A DNA stretch of 5,973 nucleotides from Gammaproteobacteria bacterium (GCA_029859085.1 JAOUDU010000189.1:1-5973), one strand, 5' to 3'; positions 1-5,973 are shown, numbered from the stretch's first letter. Notes: a model not told the origin generated them from the letters alone. A program made the numbers and translations.

Positions 1-55
1 CACCTGGTCGAACCGGCGGGCTCGTCTCACTCACTGACGTCGCCGAGATCTCCCA

Positions 56-84
56 CTGACACAGCGGGTGATTTCCGCTACGAT
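56..84 (+). promoter_or_regulatory. Putative sigma70 promoter of the RNase II gene
   Basis: A -35-like CTGACA at 56-61 (5 of 6 to TTGACA) is followed by exactly 17 bases and a -10-like TACGAT at 79-84 (4 of 6 to TATAAT, with the key T, A and final T kept). Transcription would begin near base 91, giving a leader of about 33 nt before the ATG at 124. The -10 box lies inside a small inverted repeat, CGCTA-CGA-TAGCG (76-88). The -35 box overlaps the second copy of a CACTGAC direct repeat (32-38 and 54-60). Either could be an operator or chance. Position and spacing fit well; there is no experimental support. Confidence 0.55.
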
Positions 85-123
85 AGCGCGCTTGTCTCCA
101 AGAATTTATAAGTAGCTCCCTCC

Positions 124-2145
124 ATGCTCAACCAGGACGCCCTGTCGCAACTCAAAGGCCTCAAATCCCAGATGGAGGCCGAGAAGGAGCACGCCGAGGC
201 TGTGATCAAGGGTACCCAGAACCGCTATGGTTTCGCGGTGCTCGACGACGGCCGTGAAATTTTCATCCCGCCGGACGAAATGCTGAAAGTATTTCCCGAT
301 GACCGGGTGCGGGTCTGCATCCGCCCGGCGAAGGACAACAAGACCATCGCCGATATCGAGAAGCTGGTGGACAGCCCGCTGGGGGATTTCACCGGGCGCT
401 GCGTGCGCAAGGGCAAGGCCGTGTTCGTCGAGCCGGACCTGCAGCAGCTGAGCCGCTGGCTGTTCATACCGCCCCACGCCCGCAACGGCGTCAAGGAGGG
501 CGACTACGTGCGCTGCGCCATCCTGCGTCACCCCATCCGCGACGGCAAACCCCAGGCCAAGGTGCTGGCGGTCATCGGCGATGAGAACACCCCCGGCATC
601 GAGAACCTCTACAGCATGGCCAAGTACCGGCTGTCATCCCAGTGGAGCAATGCGAGCAAGCAGGAAGTGGAACGCCTGGTGGCGCACTGCCGACCCCTGG
701 AAACCGGCAAGCGCCGGGACCTGACGGACCTGGAGTTCATCTCCATCGACACCGTCAAGACCCAGGACATCGACGATGCCCTGTATGCGGAAATCAGTAA
801 GGGTGGCTGGACCCTGTTTGTCGCCATCGCCGACCCCACGGCCTACATCGAGCCGGACAGCGAACTGCACCGGGACATCGCGGCCCGGGGCGCCTCGGTC
901 TACTTCCATGGTGACGTCCTGCCGATGCTGCCGGAAGAACTGTCCCAGGACACATGCGCCCTGTCCGAGGGCAGCGACCGCCCTGCGCTGGTCTGCAAGA
1001 TAGCTATCAGCGACAGTGGCGAAGTGGGGGATTTCGAGTTTATCGAAGCCACCGTCCGCTCCCGGGGCAAGCTGTCCTACTACGGCGTCGAACGCTACCT
1101 CAGCGGCCAGGGCAGCGAACTGATGAGCCACGCCACCCCGCTGGAAGCGCTGTACCAGGTTTTTCGCGCGCTGCGCGCGCACCGGGAAGAGCACGGCCTG
1201 GTGATGGAGGACCGGCAGGAATACCGCTGGATCCTGAACGACAGCAAGCAGATCGAGACCATCGAGCCCTACGAGAAACTGTTGTCGCAGAAACTGGTGG
1301 AGGAGTGCATGATCGCGGCCAACCGCTGCGCCGGCCGTTTCCTGCGCGACCACGGCGCCAACGGCCCCTTCGTCATCCACCCGGGTATCCGCGCCGACCG
1401 GCTGGATGAAGCCCGCAAGTTCCTCGCCATGCACGCACCGGCGGTCGCGGAAGCGGACCCCACCAGCGTCACCGGGTACCGCGACATCATGCGCTGCCTG
1501 TCCGCCGCGGAGCACACGCTGCCGCTGCGGGGGATGATCAACCGCCTCCTGACCCGGGCCGAATTGAGTACCCGGCCGGGCCCCCATATGGGAATGGCGC
1601 TGGAAACCTACACGAACTGCACCTCACCGCTGCGCAAGTACGTGGACTTCCTGGCGCACCTGCAGATCAAGGCGGTGCTGCAGCAGAAAAATGCGGACCT
1701 GGTCAAACCGGAACAACTGGCCGCCCTGGCCCAGTGCCTGCAGAACACCCGCAGCGCCACCCTGGAAGCGGAGCGCTGGCTGGCGGGCAAATACCTGGCG
1801 AGGCTGGCGGCCGCGGGCGAAAACGTGACATTCAAGGCGAGGGTGAGCCACGTCAACAGCAGCGGCTTTACGGTGCGGATGGAGGACAACGGACTGGAGG
1901 GTTTCGTGGATTTGCGCAAGGACCCCGAGAAGTTCAGCTACGACAAGTGGACCGCCAGCCTGACCAGCACCACCCGCAGGTTCCAGCTGCAACAGGCCGT
2001 CGAACTCCGTTTCGTGGGGGTGGATGCGGCCGACCAGTACCGGGCGATGTTCGCGCTGGTGGCGGGATGCGGCCTGAAGCCGCCGAAGCCGGAGGTCAGT
2101 GCGGAGGCGAGTCCGGCACCTGGTGGGGAGTCCAGGGCCGAATAA
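124..2145 (+). CDS. rnb: RNase II-family 3'-5' exoribonuclease
   Basis: A processive hydrolytic exoribonuclease that degrades single-stranded RNA from the 3' end to 5'-nucleotides in the cytoplasm, acting in mRNA turnover. At 673 residues it is slightly longer than E. coli RNase II (644). Domains in order: a cold-shock/OB domain at about 24-80, a second OB domain at about 85-150, the catalytic RNB domain at about 196-550, and a C-terminal S1 domain at about 567-648. The metal-binding aspartates are present in SIDTVKTQDIDDAL: D209, D215, D217 and D218, matching E. coli D201/D207/D209/D210 with an offset of 8. TSPLRKYVD (501-508 region) carries R504, the likely equivalent of catalytic R500; Y260 is a plausible counterpart of the Y253 base clamp. 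All this argues for an active enzyme. The last 20 or so residues are a Pro/Ala/Glu-rich tail, probably disordered. The ATG at 124 fits the family N-terminus but has no clear Shine-Dalgarno. RNase R is the alternative in the same superfamily, but it is usually longer, with a basic tail that is absent here. Confidence 0.93.
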   Translation: MLNQDALSQLKGLKSQMEAEKEHAEAVIKGTQNRYGFAVLDDGREIFIPPDEMLKVFPDDRVRVCIRPAKDNKTIADIEKLVDSPLGDFTGRCVRKGKAVFVEPDLQQLSRWLFIPPHARNGVKEGDYVRCAILRHPIRDGKPQAKVLAVIGDENTPGIENLYSMAKYRLSSQWSNASKQEVERLVAHCRPLETGKRRDLTDLEFISIDTVKTQDIDDALYAEISKGGWTLFVAIADPTAYIEPDSELHRDIAARGASVYFHGDVLPMLPEELSQDTCALSEGSDRPALVCKIAISDSGEVGDFEFIEATVRSRGKLSYYGVERYLSGQGSELMSHATPLEALYQVFRALRAHREEHGLVMEDRQEYRWILNDSKQIETIEPYEKLLSQKLVEECMIAANRCAGRFLRDHGANGPFVIHPGIRADRLDEARKFLAMHAPAVAEADPTSVTGYRDIMRCLSAAEHTLPLRGMINRLLTRAELSTRPGPHMGMALETYTNCTSPLRKYVDFLAHLQIKAVLQQKNADLVKPEQLAALAQCLQNTRSATLEAERWLAGKYLARLAAAGENVTFKARVSHVNSSGFTVRMEDNGLEGFVDLRKDPEKFSYDKWTASLTSTTRRFQLQQAVELRFVGVDAADQYRAMFALVAGCGLKPPKPEVSAEASPAPGGESRAE

Positions 2146-2157
2146 ATACCCGATAAA

Positions 2158-2177
2158 GCGGGGCCCTCCGGCCCTGC
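2158..2177. terminator. GC-rich hairpin, likely shared terminator of convergent genes
   Basis: An 8-bp stem (2158-2165 with 2170-2177, one G-U pair on the plus strand) closes a CTCC tetraloop; its core is GGGCC/GGCCC. It sits 12 bases after the RNase II stop and 15 bases past the stop of the minus-strand gene that ends at 2193, so it can serve both directions. The run after the stem is poor in T on the plus strand. On the minus strand it is moderately T-rich (CTTTATCGGGTATTTATT), so termination may be better in that direction. Confidence 0.5.
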
Positions 2178-2192
2178 TCCATCATTGCCCGG

Positions 2193-2516
2193 CTAGTGGG
2201 CGCGGCGGTCGAGGACTGACGCCTTGCCCGCCCTGGAAATGGCCTGCAAGCCGTCGGCCATGCAGGCCTGGACTTCGGTCACCAGCTGGATCAGCTCCCG
2301 CACCCCGAGCGCGCGCAGGTACTGGCCCATGTCCTTGTGACTGTCCAGCGCGACGCTGGAATCCACCAGCCGGAAGGCGTGTATGATCAGCTTCTCACTG
2401 GAACTGAACCCCTCCACTTCACCGAATATCAGCTTGGTGAAGGTGTCCACGATCGCCATTTCGCTGACCGGAGCCTCCTGCCTGAAATCGAGCGCGTTTT
2501 TCATCATCTTCCCCAT
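2193..2516 (-). CDS. Uncharacterised 107-residue protein
   Basis: I do not recognise this protein. It is soluble, with no signal peptide or membrane segment, and looks mostly helical. Two amphipathic stretches stand out: SSEKLIIHAFRLVDSS (about residues 39-54) and YLRALGVRELIQLVTEVQ (about 67-84). A short basic tail ends RRAH. Codons have the same strong G/C third-position bias as the neighbours, which supports a real gene. An in-frame TAA lies directly before the first ATG (2514-2516), which has no good Shine-Dalgarno. ATGs at residues 4 and 5 follow a GGGG, residue 5 at a usable 6-nt distance, so the true start may be 4 codons in. Met20 is preceded by AGGAGG but 14 nt away, which is long. 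It lies 152 bp downstream of asnS on the same strand and converges on the RNase II gene. Function unknown. Confidence 0.72.
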   Translation of the reverse strand: MGKMMKNALDFRQEAPVSEMAIVDTFTKLIFGEVEGFSSSEKLIIHAFRLVDSSVALDSHKDMGQYLRALGVRELIQLVTEVQACMADGLQAISRAGKASVLDRRAH

Positions 2517-2627
2517 TTAGCTGTCGTCCGCCCGGGCGCGTTCGACCGCATACGCCACCAGAGTGTTTGAGTATGGCCGATGGGGAGGAGTCAACTGGTC
2601 GAATTTTAGTCAATATTTCACACAAAC

Positions 2628-2662
2628 CGGGCGCAGATCGCCCGATTCGCCCCAAATGGGGC
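2628..2662 (-). terminator. Tandem hairpins after asnS, possible terminator or attenuator
   Basis: Just past the asnS stop (2669-2671) the minus strand meets two perfect short inverted repeats. The first is GCCCC-AUUU-GGGGC (2649-2662; 5 bp, or 6 with an A-U closing a 2-nt loop). The second is CGGGCG-AUCUG-CGCCCG (2628-2644; 6-bp stem, 5-nt loop). The second is followed by GTTTGTGTG, which is only a weak U tract. They could end the asnS transcript or partly reduce read-through into the 107-aa gene. The poor U run keeps confidence low. Confidence 0.4.
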
Positions 2663-2668
2663 AGGAAA

Positions 2669-4066
2669 TCAGAAGCTGGCGTGCCCGGGGGTACGGGGAA
2701 ACGGTATCGCGTCCCGCACGTTTTCCATGCCGGTCACGTAATTGAGCAGGCGCTCGAACCCCAGGCCGAAGCCCGCATGGGGCACCGTGCCGTAACGCCG
2801 CAGGTCGCGGTACCACCACAGTTCCTGCTTCAGGTGCTCATCCATGCGCGCGTCCAGCACGTCCAGCCGCTCCTCGCGCTGGCTGCCGCCGATAATCTCG
2901 CCGATGCCCGGGGCCAGCACGTCCATTGCCGCCACGGTCTCACCATCATCGTTCAGGCGCATATAGAACGCCTTGATGTCCTTCGGGTAATTCATGACCA
3001 CCACAGGGCGGCCCACGTGCTGCTCTGAAAGGTAGCGCTCGTGCTCGGAAGCCAGGTCCAGCCCCCAGGCCACCGGGAACTCGAAACGCTGGCCGCAATT
3101 TTCCAGGATTTCCACCGCCTGGCGGTAGTCCATGCGCTCGAAGTTGCTGTCGATCACCGTGCGCAGCCGGGTAATGACCGTGGGATCGATATGCTGCGCG
3201 AAGAAGGCCATATCGTCCTCACGCTCTTCCAGCACCCGGCTGAACACATGCCTCAGGAGGTCCTCCGCCAGGTCGGCGTCATCGCTGAGGTCCGCGAAGG
3301 CGATTTCGGGCTCCACCATCCAGAACTCCGCCAGGTGGCGGCTGGTGTTGGAATTTTCCGCCCGGAAGGTGGGACCGAAGGTGTACACCTTGCTCATGGC
3401 CAGGCAATAGGACTCCACCTCGAGCTGGCCGGAGACTGTGAGGAACGACTCGCCGCCAAAAAAGTCCTGGCTGAAATCCACTGAACCCGCCGCGGTGCGG
3501 GGCGGGTTGGCCAGGTCCAGGGTGCTGACGCGGAACAGTTCCCCGGCGCCCTCGCAGTCGCTGCCGGTGATAATGGGCGTGTTGATCCAGTAAAAGCCGT
3601 TGGTGTGAAAATAATTGTGGATCGCGTTGGCCAGGGTGGCGCGCACCCGGGTAATGGCGCCAATGGTATTGGTGCGCGGGCGCAAATGCGCCTGGGTGCG
3701 CAGGTACTCGAAGCTGTGGCGCTTCTTGGCGATGGGGTAGGTTTCCGGATCGTCCACCCAGCCCACCACCTGCACCCGGGAGGCCTGGATTTCGACGCTC
3801 TGGCCCTTGCCCTGGGACGCCGCCAGTTCACCGCGGACCACCACCGCGCAACCGGTGGAGAGTTTCAGGAGTTCGCTTTCATAGTTGCCGAGCTGCGCCG
3901 GCACTACCGCCTGGATCGCATCGAAGCAGGAGCCGTCGTGCACGGCGAGAAAGGAAATTCCCGCCCTGGAATCCCGCTTGCTGCGCAGCCAGCCCCTGAC
4001 GCTGACCTGCTGCCCCAGGGCCACCTGCCCCTGCAGGAGGCTTTTTACGGTATTGAAATCGGACAT
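2669..4066 (-). CDS. asnS: Asparaginyl-tRNA synthetase
   Basis: A class IIb aminoacyl-tRNA synthetase that charges tRNA-Asn with asparagine using ATP, in the cytoplasm, as a homodimer. From the ATG at 4064-4066 it is 465 residues, against 466 in E. coli. The N-terminal OB-fold anticodon-binding domain covers about 17-103 ([11 protein letters not shown], then [17 protein letters not shown]). The catalytic core follows. Motif 1 lies around [17 protein letters not shown] (162-178). Motif 2 is [19 protein letters not shown] (234-252), with the ATP/Asn-binding Arg and the family-typical FRAE. Motif 3 is [10 protein letters not shown] (432-441), and the usual PFPR near the C-terminus is at 456-458. 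All class II signatures are intact. A TTG codon 27 bases upstream in frame would add nine residues, but they do not belong to the family and would overlap the upstream stop. An AGAGGT lies about 11 nt before the chosen ATG. The gene starts 16 bp after the SYLF gene, so the two are probably cotranscribed. Confidence 0.97.
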   Translation of the reverse strand: MSDFNTVKSLLQGQVALGQQVSVRGWLRSKRDSRAGISFLAVHDGSCFDAIQAVVPAQLGNYESELLKLSTGCAVVVRGELAASQGKGQSVEIQASRVQVVGWVDDPETYPIAKKRHSFEYLRTQAHLRPRTNTIGAITRVRATLANAIHNYFHTNGFYWINTPIITGSDCEGAGELFRVSTLDLANPPRTAAGSVDFSQDFFGGESFLTVSGQLEVESYCLAMSKVYTFGPTFRAENSNTSRHLAEFWMVEPEIAFADLSDDADLAEDLLRHVFSRVLEEREDDMAFFAQHIDPTVITRLRTVIDSNFERMDYRQAVEILENCGQRFEFPVAWGLDLASEHERYLSEQHVGRPVVVMNYPKDIKAFYMRLNDDGETVAAMDVLAPGIGEIIGGSQREERLDVLDARMDEHLKQELWWYRDLRRYGTVPHAGFGLGFERLLNYVTGMENVRDAIPFPRTPGHASF

Positions 4067-4082
4067 GACGCGCGCTGCACCT

Positions 4083-4637
4083 CTACCTGGCAATACGAGT
4101 GATCTTGCTGCCTTCCAGGGTCAGGTTGTACATCAGGCCCTTGTTGGAAAATATGAAGCCTACCACCGATTGCCGCAGTGTGTTGGAGTCGATGCTGCCA
4201 TCGACCCCGAGCTTGACCAGGGCGACACTGCCATCGACCCCCACCTTCCAGCCGGAACTGTTCTGGAATTTTTTCAGGGCCTCATCGGTCATGAACAGAA
4301 TGACCTCGGATTTCTTCTGGACGCCCACCTGCAGGCCAAAGGAACCCCCGGCGGTCACGAAATAGGATGTGGGCTTGCCCGGCACCAGCAGGGTACCCTC
4401 ACCGTACTCGCCGCCCACGCCGAAACCCATCTTCACGATATCGGGGAACACCAGCACACCCGCCGCCTTGTCCAGCAGTTCCCCGGCCTTGTCGGAGTGT
4501 GCGCGCAGTTTTTCCAGCGCCGCGAGACTGCCGGTATCGATGGTCTCCTTGCTATCGGCCCGCAGCAGCGGCGCCGGCAGCAGCAACAGCAGGGTCACCA
4601 GCGTGGAAATGATCGCGCCGCGCGTCAACTGGAACAT
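4083..4637 (-). CDS. Exported SYLF/Ysc84-domain lipid-binding protein
   Basis: This 184-residue protein belongs to the SYLF (Ysc84, formerly DUF500) family, known for lipid/phosphoinositide binding in yeast Ysc84; bacterial members are mostly uncharacterised exported proteins. Residues 1 to about 27 form a Sec-type signal peptide: Arg6, a Leu-rich hydrophobic core at about 9-20, and a likely cut near Leu-Arg-Ala/Asp. There is no lipobox Cys, so a periplasmic location is inferred. Family hallmarks are [19 protein letters not shown] (58-76), the YGEGTLL turn (78-84), then [17 protein letters not shown] (91-107), [14 protein letters not shown] (111-124), and the Gly-rich [17 protein letters not shown] (132-148). 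AAGGAG 8 nt before the ATG is the strongest ribosome binding site in the window. It leads asnS by 16 bp. Its periplasmic role is unknown; outer-membrane or stress-linked lipid binding would be a guess. Confidence 0.9.
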   Translation of the reverse strand: MFQLTRGAIISTLVTLLLLLPAPLLRADSKETIDTGSLAALEKLRAHSDKAGELLDKAAGVLVFPDIVKMGFGVGGEYGEGTLLVPGKPTSYFVTAGGSFGLQVGVQKKSEVILFMTDEALKKFQNSSGWKVGVDGSVALVKLGVDGSIDSNTLRQSVVGFIFSNKGLMYNLTLEGSKITRIAR

Positions 4638-4663
4638 CGGTAATTCTCCTTATCATTCTCCCG

Positions 4664-4686
4664 GCGGGGGTATGCGATTCCCCCGC
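4664..4686 (-). promoter_or_regulatory. Hairpin in the leader of the SYLF-asnS transcript
   Basis: A perfect 7-bp G/C inverted repeat, GCGGGGG (4664-4670) and CCCCCGC (4680-4686), encloses a 9-base A/T-containing loop. In the minus-strand RNA it ends about 26 nt before the SYLF start codon and about 12 nt before the AAGGAG ribosome binding site. No U tract follows it, so it is not a typical intrinsic terminator; mRNA stabilisation or a protein or regulatory binding site is possible. The stem is seen directly; a function is inference. Confidence 0.4.
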
Positions 4687-4728
4687 GTGTCAGCCTGGCA
4701 CCGCGAGCCCCGGGCACCGGCGCCGGGA

Positions 4729-4734
4729 ATTCTA
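4729..4734 (-). promoter_or_regulatory. Candidate -10 box for the SYLF-asnS operon
   Basis: The minus strand reads TAGAAT here (5 of 6 to TATAAT), about 91 bases before the SYLF start codon. No good -35 is present: the best-placed hexamers, TGCACC or CTGCAC at 17-18 bp, match poorly. If used, transcription would start near 4722 and the leader would contain the 4664-4686 hairpin. Low confidence because the surroundings are GC-rich and only one box is convincing. Confidence 0.25.
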
Positions 4735-4795
4735 CACCAACACCGCCGTCGGGTGCAGTGACCGGCCGGCACCGCACCGCTGCCGCGGCAAACCC

Positions 4796-4824
4796 TTGTG
4801 GGTGGCGCAAAATACAGATCTAAT
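4796..4824 (+). promoter_or_regulatory. Putative sigma70 promoter of the PPOX gene
   Basis: TTGTGG (4796-4801; matches the TTG of the consensus), exactly 17 bases, then TCTAAT (4819-4824; 5 of 6 to TATAAT). The spacer contains an A/T-rich AAAATACA just before the -10 in otherwise GC-rich sequence. Transcription would begin near 4831 and leave about 35 nt of leader before the ATG at 4866. Confidence 0.45.
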
Positions 4825-4865
4825 GACCACCGGCGACACCCTGGATGAGGCGGGCAGGTACAGAC

Positions 4866-5273
4866 ATGCGCAAGGACACCATCGAATCCCTCGAACGCGG
4901 CAGCTACCTCAGCTTCGCCACCCGCAGGAAATCCGGCGACCTTGTCGCCACGCCGGTCTGGTTCGCCCCGGACGGGGACAGCTACTACCTGTTTTCCGCC
5001 GCCGACGCGGGCAAGGTCAAGCGCCTGCGCAATTTCAGCGAGGTTCGCATCGCCGCCTGCACAGTGACCGGCAAACTCACCGGTGAATGGGTGGACACGC
5101 GGGCCTTCCTGCTCGACAAGCCCGCCGATACCGCCAGGGCATTGCAGGCGCTGCGCCGAAAATACGGCTGGCAGATGCGCATCGGCGACTGCTTTTCCAC
5201 GCTCACCGGAAAAATGAATCGGCGCAAGTATATCCGGGTCGAGCGACCCGCCTGGTCAGCGCGCGCCGGCTAG
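4866..5273 (+). CDS. PPOX-fold (pyridoxamine 5'-phosphate oxidase-like) F420/flavin-type oxidoreductase
   Basis: A 135-residue single-domain protein with the split beta-barrel of the pyridoxamine-phosphate-oxidase-like superfamily. It most resembles the small PPOX class called F420-dependent in actinobacteria. Visible family features: SYLSFATRRKSGDLVATPVW (13-32), where strand 1 leads into the cofactor-contacting TPVWF; YYLFSAADAGKVKRLRNF (40-57), with the conserved K-x-K-R-L-R phosphate-contact region; VRIAACTVTGKLTGEW (60-75); and KYGWQMR (99-105) near the C-terminus. Such proteins act as dimers with the cofactor at the interface. The cofactor here is not settled: F420 is uncommon in gammaproteobacteria, so FMN/FAD or heme are alternatives, and the substrate is unknown. 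I chose the ATG at 4866 because GCAGG lies 7 nt upstream. An in-frame ATG at 4845 lacks a binding site and adds seven non-family residues. Its stop interlocks with that of the next, convergent gene. Confidence 0.85.
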   Translation: MRKDTIESLERGSYLSFATRRKSGDLVATPVWFAPDGDSYYLFSAADAGKVKRLRNFSEVRIAACTVTGKLTGEWVDTRAFLLDKPADTARALQALRRKYGWQMRIGDCFSTLTGKMNRRKYIRVERPAWSARAG

Positions 5274-5973
5274 ACCCCGGCCAGCTGGGCCTTGCGCACG
5301 ACCTCCAGCTGCTGCTGGTAATAGGTGATGTCCGACTGCAGGGTGGCGAGGTCGATCGCCTGCTCGATATCGAGGGCGGCGGCACCCAGGTCGTTGAGCC
5401 GGTAATAGATCAGGCCGCGACTGAACAGCAGGTGACCGTCTCCGGGCAACAACTCCACCGCCCGGTCGTAATGGCCCAGCGCCGCCTGCCAGTCCCCTGC
5501 CGCCGCCGCCTCATCGCCCTGCCAGGCGTGGTAGTAGGGATTCATCTGCCGGTGAGTTTCGACCCGTCCCAGCCAGTACTGCCGCTCCTGTTCGCGCCCC
5601 TCCAGGCCGTACAGCACCGCCAGGTTAGTCATGGCCGGGTACTCGGTGGAATCCAGGTCCAGCGCCTGCAGGTAGCTGCGCTCCGCCTCCCGGTGCTGGC
5701 CGCTGGCGCGATAGAGGGCGCCGAGATTCACCCACAGGTGGGCATTGGCCGGGCTCAGCTGCAGCGCCCGCACCAGGTGGAACCAGGCGGTTGCGAGCTC
5801 GTTGCGCCCCAGCGCGTCCATCGCGATATTGTTGTAGTACAGGGCCTCGGCCTCGCGGTCGCTGAGCTCCCTGGAGCCGGCCATCTCGCGGGAGGGCAGC
5901 GGGTCGATATCGACCATGTAGCGGGTGCCGTCCCGCAGCCGCACCGAGACGTTCACATGCAGGCCGACCTGCA
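5270..5973 (-). CDS. TPR-repeat protein, 5' end outside the window, possible transglutaminase-like N-terminal domain
   Basis: The frame stays open through base 5973, so the N-terminus is missing and the GTG at 5954-5956 is probably not the start. Numbering from that GTG, about five tetratricopeptide repeats follow: residues 40-73 (ends LQLSPANAH), 74-107 (LWVNLGALYRASGQHREAE, then YLQALDLDS), a degenerate one at about 108-140, 141-174 (GDWQAALGHYDRAVELLP), and 175-205 (LLFSRGLIYYRLNDLGAAA). TPRs make a helical scaffold for protein contacts. Before them the frame reads QVGLHVNVSVRLRDGTRYM then VDIDP. The His and Asp are 16 residues apart, in the pattern of the His/Asp end of a transglutaminase-like core (H-x-W-x-x-V ... 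V-D-P). The protein may therefore be a transglutaminase-like/TPR fusion, but the Cys region would be off the window. No terminator can fit between it and the PPOX gene, as the stop codons overlap. Confidence 0.85.
   Translation of the reverse strand, partial: QVGLHVNVSVRLRDGTRYMVDIDPLPSREMAGSRELSDREAEALYYNNIAMDALGRNELATAWFHLVRALQLSPANAHLWVNLGALYRASGQHREAERSYLQALDLDSTEYPAMTNLAVLYGLEGREQERQYWLGRVETHRQMNPYYHAWQGDEAAAAGDWQAALGHYDRAVELLPGDGHLLFSRGLIYYRLNDLGAAALDIEQAIDLATLQSDITYYQQQLEVVRKAQLAGV

Noticed and set aside
1..34. tRNA-like GGTTCGA on the minus strand near the left edge
   Set aside because: No acceptor stem, anticodon arm or matching T stem surrounds it, and the window edge cuts any longer structure; chance is the simpler reading.
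634..1587. Long open frame (317 codons) on the minus strand inside the RNase II gene
   Set aside because: It lies fully antisense to a gene with clear catalytic motifs. Its Ala/Gly/Val/Gln-rich composition is typical of high-GC antisense frames and no domain is visible.
4067..4093. Upstream TTG start for asnS adding nine residues
   Set aside because: The extension overlaps the SYLF stop codon and is not family-like; the ATG at 4066 gives 465 residues, one short of E. coli AsnRS.
3885..4643. Plus-strand open frame of 252 codons across the asnS/SYLF junction
   Set aside because: It is antisense to two well-supported genes, has low-complexity Gln/Arg/His runs and no binding site or family resemblance. 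The overlapping 3605-4102 frame is rejected likewise.
4845..4865. ATG at 4845 as start of the PPOX gene
   Set aside because: No ribosome binding site precedes it, and the seven added residues fall outside the family's N-terminus. The ATG at 4866 has GCAGG at good spacing.

Overview
The window is high-GC, densely coded bacterial DNA. Gene content and protein sequence suggest a gammaproteobacterium, possibly a marine group such as Cellvibrionales/Halieaceae. That placement is inferred from the look of the RNase II and AsnRS proteins and from G/C-rich third codon positions, not from a search. There is no sign of a mobile element, CRISPR array, tRNA or rRNA. It reads as ordinary chromosomal housekeeping sequence with a few less studied genes.

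Layout. Bases 1-123 hold the upstream region of the first gene, with a good sigma70-type promoter. Bases 124-2145 (+) encode an RNase II-type 3'-5' exoribonuclease. A GC-rich hairpin at 2158-2177 separates it from a convergent minus-strand group. In transcription order (right to left) that group is an exported SYLF/Ysc84-domain lipid-binding protein (4083-4637), asparaginyl-tRNA synthetase asnS (2669-4066) only 16 bp downstream, and, after a 152-bp gap with two small hairpins, an unrecognised 107-residue protein (2193-2516). A 228-bp divergent intergenic region (4638-4865) lies between the SYLF gene and a plus-strand PPOX-fold flavin/F420-type oxidoreductase (4866-5273). The last gene, on the minus strand, encodes a TPR protein that is open at the right edge. 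Its stop codon interlocks with that of the PPOX gene in one CTAG.

How they work together. RNase II (RNA turnover) and AsnRS (Asn-tRNA charging) are core functions. The SYLF protein is probably cotranscribed with asnS, but no functional link is evident. The TPR, PPOX and 107-aa genes have no assignable pathway from this window. I saw no convincing new multi-gene system. The items most worth a second look are the transglutaminase-like His/Asp signature where the TPR gene leaves the window, the hairpin leader ahead of the SYLF-asnS pair, the uncharacterised 107-aa gene, and the interlocked convergent stops.
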